From: Candidatus Brocadiia bacterium
GTDB taxonomy: Bacteria > Planctomycetota > MHYJ01 > WSZJ01
Direction: 5' to 3'
Assembly: GCA_013360825.1 (NCBI GenBank)
Contig: JABWAY010000153.1
Location: 1 to 9,452 of the forward strand
Length of the DNA stretch: 9,452 bases
The notes under the pieces are model-generated. The model saw nothing but the letters and a program-made list of their open reading frames with translations. It searched no databases and was not told the DNA's origin. This document shows, one piece after another, positions 1 to 6,019 of the stretch. The first letter of the stretch is position 1. Every line of letters starts with the position of its first letter. The position numbers and the translations under genes were made by a program.

Positions 1-1
1 C

Positions 2-397
2 GCCGGCCTGCGGCTCGGCGGCCTGGACTGCGCCGTTCTCGGATTCCGCGTGAGCGACCTCATCGTGTCCAACGCGCACCTCACCGCGCGCACCGCCCGG
101 AACGCCACGGCGCTTCTCGCCCGCCGCGCCGGCGACCCGTCCGCCGCCCTCCATCTCCGCGCCAGGGATTTCACCGTCCGCCACGATTTCATCGGTCCCG
201 GGTACGGAATCCCCACGCCGGCGGGGACGGAAGCGGCGCGGGAGTTCTTTGAGCGGGAAGGGCTGACGGCGGAGCCGACGTACACGGCGAAGGCGCTGGC
301 GGGGCTGAAAGCCGCTGCCCCGGCGCTGCCGGCCGGGACGCGCGTGCTGTTTTGGCTGACATGCAACTCCCGTCCGACGGAGAATCTGCGCCCATGA
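2..397 (+). CDS. D-cysteine desulfhydrase / ACC deaminase-like PLP enzyme, C-terminal part (5' end outside window)
   Basis: The frame is open from the first bases of the window, so only about 131 C-terminal residues are visible, of roughly 330 usual for the family. The opening AGLRLGGLDCAVLGFRVSD matches the segment after the glycine-rich PLP-phosphate loop in this fold-type II family. The block PGYGIPT...EGLTAEPTYTAKALAGL lines up with the GYGxP and DPVYTGKAMAGL region of E. coli D-cysteine desulfhydrase as I recall it. The tyrosine of PGYGIP (codon 203-205) corresponds to the conserved active-site tyrosine there. Such enzymes break down D-cysteine or 1-aminocyclopropane-1-carboxylate in the cytoplasm, and the substrate cannot be decided from this part. 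The end reads LFWLTCNSRP where E. coli has LFIHTGG, so it belongs to a divergent subgroup. The TGA stop overlaps the ATG of the next gene. Confidence 0.85.
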   Translation, partial: AGLRLGGLDCAVLGFRVSDLIVSNAHLTARTARNATALLARRAGDPSAALHLRARDFTVRHDFIGPGYGIPTPAGTEAAREFFEREGLTAEPTYTAKALAGLKAAAPALPAGTRVLFWLTCNSRPTENLRP

Positions 398-696
398 AGT
401 TCCTGCGCGCGCTGATCGCGGTTCCGATCTGGTTTCTCGTGGGCGGGACGGTGCTCTGGCTGGGAGCGAAGTACTCCGGCATCTTCGCGGGGCTGCTCTG
501 CTCCGCGGCGGTCCTGCTCCCGTTCGCGTATGTCCTGATCAGCACGTTTTATCCCGCCTGGGGGGACACCAAGTGCCCCCGATGCGGGAAGCCGGCGCTG
601 CAGCGTCCCGATCCGAAGGTCGCGCTGGGGGTGCGGTGCACCGCGTGCGGCTTCGAGGACCCCGAGATGTACCGGGCTTACCTGGACGAGATGTAG
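394..696 (+). CDS. Small membrane protein with C-terminal zinc ribbon
   Basis: This is a 100-residue protein of unknown function. Two hydrophobic helices lie at about residues 4-24 and 28-52. They are followed by a four-cysteine zinc-ribbon motif, CPRCG (C61, C64) and CTACG (C82, C85), with 17 residues between the pairs. The ribbon should bind one zinc ion; its side of the membrane is not clear from sequence. The chosen ATG at 394 overlaps the upstream stop as ATGA, with GGAG at 379-382 upstream. A longer reading from TTG at 352 would add 14 polar residues inside the upstream gene and is less likely. The overlap suggests translational coupling with the PLP enzyme. The product converges with the tricorn gene across 26 bp (697-722), in which I see no clear terminator. 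I do not recognise a named family. Confidence 0.75.
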   Translation: MKFLRALIAVPIWFLVGGTVLWLGAKYSGIFAGLLCSAAVLLPFAYVLISTFYPAWGDTKCPRCGKPALQRPDPKVALGVRCTACGFEDPEMYRAYLDEM

Positions 697-722
697 CGGC
701 TCCTGTCCGCCCGCGGCGCGGC

Positions 723-3700
723 CTACTTCCGCTCGCTGGCCTTCTTCAGCTCCGGCTTCGGCGCCGCCTTCCAGGTCGCCACATCTTCCGCCAGGACTTT
801 CACCGCCGCTTCGAGCTGCCGGTCGATTCCGCGGGCCTGGTCCGCCGGATCCGGCCAGGCGACGACGTCGGGGATCGCGCCGGCGAGTTCCATGTCCTCC
901 CCGGTGTCCCTGCGGAACCACCCGCGGAACGGGAGTCGCAGCATGCCGAGATCCATGATCGCGGTCCCCCCGGTCGAGATCACGCCTCCCGCGGTCGGCA
1001 CGCCGACCACGCGCCCCCGCTTCAGAACCTGGATCGCATGCGCGAGGATCTCGGCGTTCGAGAAGGAATTCTGGTTGCACAGGACGACGATCGGCCGGTC
1101 CCAGGCGGCGTAGACCCGGCGGTCGCCCGGGTAGCCGGGACCGCCGCCGCGCGGGACGGTCACCGCGTGGGTCGGCTGGCAGAGAATCGTCAGGAGATGG
1201 TCGGCCGTGAATCCGCCGCCGTTCTCCCGGACGTCGATCACGAGGCCGTCCTTCCCCGCGCCCGCGGCGTACAGCTGCCGCTCGAATTCATCGAAGCTCG
1301 TCCAGTCCATCCCCCGGATGTGGATGTACCCGGCCGTCCCCCCGGAAAGCCGCTCGACGTTTTCGCGGTTGGAGCGGAGCCAGTTCGCGTACAGGACGTC
1401 GCCGGCGTCTCCCCACGTCCCGGCCCGCACCCGGACCTCCCGGAGCCGTGTCGTCCGCGAAGGCCGCCGGGACAACAGACCGGAGTCGGCTACGGTCAGC
1501 ACGATCTCGCTCCGCGGCGGACCCGCGAGAAGGGCGTCCAGGTCGTCTCCCGGGCCGACATCCCGCCCGTTGATCCGGAGCACCCGGTCCCCCGCGCGCA
1601 GCCGGACCGCCGCCCTGTCCGCAGGACCTTCCCGGACCACGGCCGCGACCCGCAGCCCCCGCTCCTCATCCCGCGACGCCCACCGGATCCCGAGCCACGG
1701 CGTCTCCTCCGCCCATCCATCCGCAGGATTCCAGCGGCGGCCTGAAGCGAAGAACCCGAGGTGCGAACCGTTCAGTTCGCCCAGCATCAGGTTCACGATC
1801 GCCGAGAACGCCCCGGCATCCGCCGCGCGAGCCGCCGCGTCTTCGTACTTCGCCCGGATCGCGTCCCAGTCCCGGTTGTTCAGCCTGCCGTCGTAGTACG
1901 TGTCCCGCATCAGCCTCCAGGCCTGCACGAAGGCCGCACGCTGGCGCGCCGCGACCTGGATCGTCTGGCGCGCGGAGAACGGGAAGGCCTTCCACGCGCC
2001 CTTTGAAAACGTCCCGGGGACTCCGTCCGCCACCCCGACGATCTGGTCCCCCTCCGCAAGCCACTGCGCCCGATCGATCACCTTCGCCACGATGAGCTTC
2101 GGTTCCCCCGACTCCGGGAAGTCGATCGCCCAGGTCCCCTGCTGGCCCTTCACCGCCGCCGCAAACCCGAGCCGGGTCGAATCCGGTTTCCAGAACAGAC
2201 CGCGCTCCCCCTTGCCGTCCACGGGGATCCGGCGGACGCGCTCGTGGAGTCCCTCAAAGTCGATCCGGACCGGCTCGACCGCCCCTGCGCCATCCGGCTT
2301 CTTCTTCGGCGGCTCTCCGTCCTTCCGCACCTCTTTCATCCGCCGGACCGCCTCGTCCAGCGTCCGGTCCCGCTTCTCCCGCTCGTCGTCCTCCCGCCGG
2401 AGCCAGACGGTGAACAGATCGGTCTCTCCCTCGCGCCGGTCCCCGCGGAACGCCAGCACCCGGCCGTCGGGGGACCAGACCGGGTTGCTTTCGGAGTACG
2501 GGTGGCGGGAGACGTTGACCGCCGGAGCCGACCCGTCCGCGGGAACGATCCAGATGTCGCTGTTGAAATCCGTGTCCTCGACCGCGTACGCGATCCAGCG
2601 CGAGTCGGGGGACCAGGCGTATTCGGGCGGGTTCCAGGAGGAGAGCAGCCGCTTCGCGTCCTTCCCCGCCGTCGTGGCCGTCCAGAGGTCGCCCAGCCCC
2701 CGGATCCATGCGATGCGTTTCCCGTCCGGGGAGGGAATGGGCCGGCCGTCTGCCCCGGCGTCTGCGGTGAGGGCGGTGTGGAGGAAGCGCTCATTGCGCC
2801 ACCAGTAGAGCGACGTGTCGGCGCGCTCGACGCGCCACAGGTCGGGCTGGCCGCCGCGCTCGCTGACGCAGTAGAGGGCGGACCCGTCGGGGGCGAAGAC
2901 GACGCCGCGCTCTTCTTCCGCGGTCGCGGTGACCTGGCGGGGTTCCCGGAGGATGGTGTCCATGACCCAGATATCGCCGCCGGCGACGAAGGCGACCTCG
3001 AGCCCGTCCGCCGAGAAGGAGGCCGTCGAGACCTTGTCCAGGGTGGCGCGTTCGACGGGGGGACGCGCGTCGTCCGCGCGGACGGTGATCTCGATTCTCC
3101 TGGGCTCCCCCCCTGCCGCCGGATCAACCCTGTAGAGATCGAAGTCACGGCGGAAGACCAGCGTCCGCCCGTCGCGGGAGAGGCAGGGGTAGACGTCGGC
3201 ACCTGCGGCCGCGGGGGTCACGACGGGCCGGGATTGCGCGGGCGCCTCGCCGACCGGGACCTCGCGGATTGCGAACCGACCTCCCTCGGCGCCCGCGTAG
3301 TACACCGCCCGCCCGTCGGGTCTCCAGAGCGGCCAGCGCGACTCCGTCGGCAGCGCGACCAGCGACCGGAACCCGTCGTCCGGACTCCAGGTCCACACCT
3401 GCCCGGCCTCCGACCCGCGGTAACCCTGCCGCCACCACTGGGTCCCCTCCCGGACGAACACGATCCGGCGGCCGTCCGGAGCGATCCGAGCCTCCCCGCC
3501 GTACGCGTCGAACAGGAGTTCCGCCCTCCCCCCGAGCCGCGGGACCCGGAAGAGCCGCCGATTGTCCGGCCAGCCGGTGTCGGTCGTCGTCCGCGCCAGC
3601 AGCCAGCTTCCGTCCGGCGACCAGTCCATCAGCGACCAGCCCGTCGTCCGCACCGTGAGCCGGATCGGCTCACCCCCCTCCGCCGGGATCACATGAACCT

Positions 3701-3971
3701 GCTTCGTTCCGCTCCGGTCACTCGTGAACGCGATCTCCGTTCCGTCCGGAGACCAGCACGGCTCGCCGTCGTCTCCCGGATGCGTCGTGAGCCGGCGCGC
3801 CGTTCCGCCGCCGGAATCCACCACCCACAGGTCGTCCCGCCAGGAGAACGCCAGCCGCCTGCCGTCGGCCGAAAGCGCGGGGCGTTCCGCCATCTCGACC
3901 CGGACTCCCTGGGCGCAGGCGGCGGTAGCGGAGAGAAGCGCCGCCGCCAGCACCGCCGCAGCCGGGCGCAT
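723..3971 (-). CDS. Tricorn-type protease (S41 family) with signal peptide
   Basis: This 1082-residue protein has tricorn protease architecture and usual length. A hydrophobic N-terminus (1-20, with A18-C19-A20 before Q21) looks like a Sec signal peptide, suggesting export to the periplasm. WD40/PD40-like propeller repeats follow, with recurring SPDG motifs (about 74, 118, 361, 414, 454, 500), forming two propellers at about 30-300 and 315-620. A Lys-rich linker occurs at 545-562. Next come a helical segment (673-750), a PDZ domain (757-845) and the catalytic domain (855-1055). The tetrad known from Thermoplasma tricorn (S745, H746, S965, E1023) fits S736, H737, S971 and E1028, and NGGG at 917-920 fits the oxyanion loop. 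The family degrades oligopeptides. The ATG at 3971 is preceded by TGAGCGGA, where TGA is the upstream gene's stop, so translation may be coupled. An open frame continues upstream but overlaps that gene. Confidence 0.93.
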   Translation of the reverse strand: MRPAAAVLAAALLSATAACAQGVRVEMAERPALSADGRRLAFSWRDDLWVVDSGGGTARRLTTHPGDDGEPCWSPDGTEIAFTSDRSGTKQVHVIPAEGGEPIRLTVRTTGWSLMDWSPDGSWLLARTTTDTGWPDNRRLFRVPRLGGRAELLFDAYGGEARIAPDGRRIVFVREGTQWWRQGYRGSEAGQVWTWSPDDGFRSLVALPTESRWPLWRPDGRAVYYAGAEGGRFAIREVPVGEAPAQSRPVVTPAAAGADVYPCLSRDGRTLVFRRDFDLYRVDPAAGGEPRRIEITVRADDARPPVERATLDKVSTASFSADGLEVAFVAGGDIWVMDTILREPRQVTATAEEERGVVFAPDGSALYCVSERGGQPDLWRVERADTSLYWWRNERFLHTALTADAGADGRPIPSPDGKRIAWIRGLGDLWTATTAGKDAKRLLSSWNPPEYAWSPDSRWIAYAVEDTDFNSDIWIVPADGSAPAVNVSRHPYSESNPVWSPDGRVLAFRGDRREGETDLFTVWLRREDDEREKRDRTLDEAVRRMKEVRKDGEPPKKKPDGAGAVEPVRIDFEGLHERVRRIPVDGKGERGLFWKPDSTRLGFAAAVKGQQGTWAIDFPESGEPKLIVAKVIDRAQWLAEGDQIVGVADGVPGTFSKGAWKAFPFSARQTIQVAARQRAAFVQAWRLMRDTYYDGRLNNRDWDAIRAKYEDAAARAADAGAFSAIVNLMLGELNGSHLGFFASGRRWNPADGWAEETPWLGIRWASRDEERGLRVAAVVREGPADRAAVRLRAGDRVLRINGRDVGPGDDLDALLAGPPRSEIVLTVADSGLLSRRPSRTTRLREVRVRAGTWGDAGDVLYANWLRSNRENVERLSGGTAGYIHIRGMDWTSFDEFERQLYAAGAGKDGLVIDVRENGGGFTADHLLTILCQPTHAVTVPRGGGPGYPGDRRVYAAWDRPIVVLCNQNSFSNAEILAHAIQVLKRGRVVGVPTAGGVISTGGTAIMDLGMLRLPFRGWFRRDTGEDMELAGAIPDVVAWPDPADQARGIDRQLEAAVKVLAEDVATWKAAPKPELKKASERK

Positions 3972-3976
3972 TCCGC

Positions 3977-4342
3977 TCAGCGCCGCCAGCTCGGAAAGTT
4001 GTCCCCCGGCACATCGTCCGCGAAAACCCATCCGGTGCGGGGATAGGTCAGGTGGAACTGCGGGTCGCCGGTGGTCGCCTTCAGCACGATGAAATGGTGG
4101 ATCAGGTCGGAGACCAGAAGCGAGAGCCCGATCCGCAGGAGCCACGCTGTTTCCACGCCGGGGGGGAGGAGAGGAATGGCCGCGGCCGCGACCGCGCCGA
4201 TGTACCCGTGGTGAATGCGCAGCCGAAGCGTGAACGGCGCGAGAAACGCCGTGTCGCGCGTCGACTGAAGCCCGAGCCCCCACCGAAACAGGCAGGTCAC
4301 GGCCTCGAACACGGCCGTCAGCCCCAGCACCCATGCCAGCAT
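3977..4342 (-). CDS. Uncharacterised small membrane protein with two His-His motifs
   Basis: This 121-residue protein is one whose family I cannot name. Hydrophobic segments lie at about 1-20, 47-62 and 67-88. Two histidine pairs sit at membrane borders: RIHHGYIG (H44, H45) and SDLIHHFIVL (D79, H82, H83). A polar tail (GDPQFHLTYPRTGW, H97) follows. The motifs look too specific for chance and could bind a metal or heme, but that is inference. The ATG at 4342 is chosen because the first helix begins there. Its GGGAGG (4365-4360) is 17 nt away, which is poor spacing. An in-frame ATG at 4417 would add 25 polar residues and shorten the gap to the upstream gene to 47 nt, so the start is uncertain. 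The stop lies 5 nt before the tricorn start, so the two are probably co-translated. Confidence 0.75.
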   Translation of the reverse strand: MLAWVLGLTAVFEAVTCLFRWGLGLQSTRDTAFLAPFTLRLRIHHGYIGAVAAAAIPLLPPGVETAWLLRIGLSLLVSDLIHHFIVLKATTGDPQFHLTYPRTGWVFADDVPGDNFPSWRR

Positions 4343-4464
4343 CGTCGTGTCGATCCGTGCCTCCCGGTTCAGGGCCGTCCCGGCCGCAGGAATGCGCGAT
4401 TGTGCCACGCCGGACATCCCCGGCGACGAAAAGTTCGTTCCTTTCTGAATTCCGCGGGCGCCCC

Positions 4465-4803
4465 CTATTCCGCTGCCGGCTTCGCCGAGTGCGCCACGAC
4501 CTCCCATGTCTCCAGCACGTTCGTGACATTCATCCGGCCGTGAGGCGAGGCGCCTGCGCCGTCCTTCGCCCGCGCATGCCCCTTTTCGAAGGCATGGCTC
4601 TTCGTCCACCCCTCGAAGTCCTCCCGCGACGTCCAGGTCGTCATCGAGATCAGTTTCCGGGGGTTCTCCGACTGCTTCAGAAAGCTGAAGGAGACGAACC
4701 CCGGCGCTTTGTCCACGAGCCCCGCGCGCTTCTGGAACATCCCCTCCAGCGCCGCGGCGCTGGCGTCGTCCTCGCAGGTGAACACGTTCATGGCGACGAA
4801 CAT
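4465..4803 (-). CDS. ABM-domain protein, predicted IsdG/IsdI-type heme-degrading monooxygenase
   Basis: This 112-residue protein has the antibiotic-biosynthesis-monooxygenase (ABM) fold pattern: an N-terminal strand MFVAMNVF, a helix, KAPGFVSFSFL, then LISMTTWTSREDFEGW. It matches the layout of staphylococcal IsdI (start MFMAEN, then W66 and H76), whose N6/W66/H76 residues are needed for heme cleavage. Here N6, W66 and H76 fall at identical positions with no gap. The length is also close to IsdI (about 108 residues). I therefore predict oxidative heme degradation in the cytoplasm, releasing iron. ABM proteins also include enzymes acting on quinols and other substrates, so activity is inference. 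The start ATG has AGAGG 4 nt upstream, partly made from the dehydrogenase's TAG stop. That supports this ATG over the one four codons later. Confidence 0.85.
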   Translation of the reverse strand: MFVAMNVFTCEDDASAAALEGMFQKRAGLVDKAPGFVSFSFLKQSENPRKLISMTTWTSREDFEGWTKSHAFEKGHARAKDGAGASPHGRMNVTNVLETWEVVAHSAKPAAE

Positions 4804-4807
4804 GCGG

Positions 4808-4812
4808 CCTCT
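4808..4812 (-). promoter_or_regulatory. Shine-Dalgarno AGAGG of the ABM gene, overlapping the upstream stop
   Basis: On the minus strand the junction reads TAGAGGCCGCATG. TAG (4813-4811) ends the acyl-CoA dehydrogenase, AGAGG (4812-4808) is the ribosome-binding site, and ATG (4803-4801) starts the ABM gene. The arrangement fixes the ABM start and implies translation of the two genes from one mRNA. Confidence 0.6.
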
Positions 4813-5953
4813 ATTTGCTGTGGAAAATCTCGCGTCCGATGATGACCCGCTGGATCTGGCTTGTCCCCTCGTAGATCTGGAAGATCTTCGCGTCGCGCAT
4901 CAGCTTCTCGACGGGGTACTCCCGGCTGTAGCCGTACCCGCCGAAGACCTGCACGGCATCCGTCGTCACCTTCATCGCGGTGTCGGCCGCGAAGACCTTC
5001 GCGAACGCCGCCTGTTTCGAGTTCCGGATCCCCTGGTCCATCATCGACGCCGCCTGCCAGACCAGGAGCCGCGAGGCGTCGATGCTGACCGCCATGTCGG
5101 CGATCATGAACGACACCGCCTGGAGTTCGCTGATCGGTTTGCCGAAGGCCCGCCGCTCGCTCGCAAAACGGATCGACTCTTCCATGGCCCTCCGGGCGCA
5201 TCCGACGGCGATCGCCGAGATGGCGGGCCGGGAGTGATCGAAGACGTGCATCGCGATCTTGAAACCGTCGCCTTCGTTCCCCAGGAGATGGGTCTTCGGG
5301 ATGCGGACATCCTCGAAGCTCATCGAACAGGTGTCGCTCGCGCGCTGCCCCATCTTGTCTTCCTTCTTCCCGACACGGACCCCGTCCCAGGCGCGCTCGA
5401 CCAGGAAGCAGCTCATGCCGCCGTACCGCACGGACTTGTCGGTGTAGGCGAACACGCAGTAGAAATCGGCGACGCTGCCGTTCGTGATGAACTGCTTCGA
5501 GCCGTTGAGCACATAGCCGTCCCCGTCCTTCTTCGCGAAGGACTGGATCCCGGCCACGTCGCTCCCCGCCTCAGGCTCGGTCAGCGCGTAGGCGCCTTTC
5601 CACCCTTCGTTGATCTTCGGCAGGTACTTCTTCTTGATCTCCGGGGATCCGCCCAGAACGATCGGCCAGTTGCTGAGATTGTTGACCTCCATCGACGCGG
5701 CGATGCCGGGGCATGCGGCGCCGAGTTCCTCGTTGATCAGGCACTCGTCCATCAGGGTCATCCCGGTGCCGCCGTATTCCACGGGGATGTTGACGTTGAG
5801 CAGGCCGAGGTCGAGGGCCTTCTTGAAGACATCGTGCGGGAACTCATGAGACTCGTCGTGTCGGGCGGCGATCGGGCGGATTTCCGCATTGCCGAATTTC
5901 CTCGCCAGATCGACGAGGGCCTTCTGTTCTTCCGTGAGCCTGAAGTCAACCAT
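4811..5953 (-). CDS. Acyl-CoA dehydrogenase, medium-chain-like
   Basis: This 380-residue protein is a full-length FAD-dependent acyl-CoA dehydrogenase, catalysing the first alpha,beta-dehydrogenation step of fatty-acid beta-oxidation with electrons passed to ETF. The helical N-domain is about 1-115, the beta-domain 116-225 with the FAD/substrate motif ALTEPEAGSD (123-132), and the C-terminal helical domain 227-380. The catalytic-base position of MCAD/SCAD is present: E362 in QIYEGTSQIQR. Flavin-contact motifs RRAFGKPI (267-274) and QVFGGYGY (335-342) are intact. Much of the sequence resembles human ACADM (RKF...EI.P.AA, MGQR.SDT, YPVEKLMRDAKI.QIYEGTSQIQR), though chain-length specificity cannot be read from sequence. 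No ETF or thiolase gene is nearby. Its stop is 7 nt from the next start. A candidate promoter lies just upstream, and GGGGAG (5972-5967) sits 13 nt from the ATG, which is far for a ribosome-binding site. Confidence 0.96.
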   Translation of the reverse strand: MVDFRLTEEQKALVDLARKFGNAEIRPIAARHDESHEFPHDVFKKALDLGLLNVNIPVEYGGTGMTLMDECLINEELGAACPGIAASMEVNNLSNWPIVLGGSPEIKKKYLPKINEGWKGAYALTEPEAGSDVAGIQSFAKKDGDGYVLNGSKQFITNGSVADFYCVFAYTDKSVRYGGMSCFLVERAWDGVRVGKKEDKMGQRASDTCSMSFEDVRIPKTHLLGNEGDGFKIAMHVFDHSRPAISAIAVGCARRAMEESIRFASERRAFGKPISELQAVSFMIADMAVSIDASRLLVWQAASMMDQGIRNSKQAAFAKVFAADTAMKVTTDAVQVFGGYGYSREYPVEKLMRDAKIFQIYEGTSQIQRVIIGREIFHSK

Positions 5954-5990
5954 GGTGTCTGGGGAACTCCCCGAAGATGCGATGCCCCGG

Positions 5991-6019
5991 ATTTTAGCAG
6001 TGGGCCGCCGGGATGACTA
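5991..6019 (-). promoter_or_regulatory. Candidate sigma70-type promoter for the acyl-CoA dehydrogenase operon
   Basis: On the minus strand TAGTCA (6019-6014, 4 of 6 against TTGACA) is followed after exactly 17 nt by TAAAAT (5996-5991, 5 of 6 against TATAAT). The -10 lies in a short A/T-rich patch unusual for this window. The -35 contains the kinase TAG stop codon. Transcription would start near 5984, about 30 nt before the dehydrogenase ATG. The fit is by eye and the host's sigma-factor consensus is unknown. Confidence 0.35.

Noticed and set aside
2460..3880. Recurrent short DNA words such as CCGTCCGG and CCGTCGGG on the + strand
   Set aside because: They encode the repeated SPDG turns of the propeller blades on the minus strand, so they are protein repeats and not a DNA repeat array or binding-site cluster.
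3915..3917. Lipoprotein cleavage at C19 of the tricorn homolog
   Set aside because: The preceding residues are TAA rather than a consensus lipobox (Leu at -3). Cleavage after A20 (ACA) is simpler, though a lipoprotein is not excluded.
2244..4046. A 600-aa open frame on the + strand opposite the tricorn gene, and a 390-aa one at 573-1745
   Set aside because: Both are Arg/Pro-rich shadow frames caused by GC-biased third positions of the tricorn gene, with no domain motifs. The minus strand carries clear propeller, PDZ and catalytic motifs.
4343..4464. Possible separate promoter or small RNA between the ABM gene and the His-rich membrane gene
   Set aside because: The 122 bp hold an A/T-richer patch near 4430-4450 and CACAAT at 4404-4399, but no -35 at proper spacing and no stem with a U-run. 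Part may be coding if the ATG at 4417 is used.
3972..4529. N-terminal extension of the tricorn gene up to 4529
   Set aside because: It would overlap the whole His-rich membrane gene in another frame, and its Arg-rich product would sit before a proper signal peptide. The ATG at 3971 fits better.
4709..6016. A 435-aa open frame opposite the acyl-CoA dehydrogenase
   Set aside because: It is antisense to a strongly recognisable enzyme, and its composition (Asp/Arg/His/Pro-rich) reflects the complement of that gene's codons.
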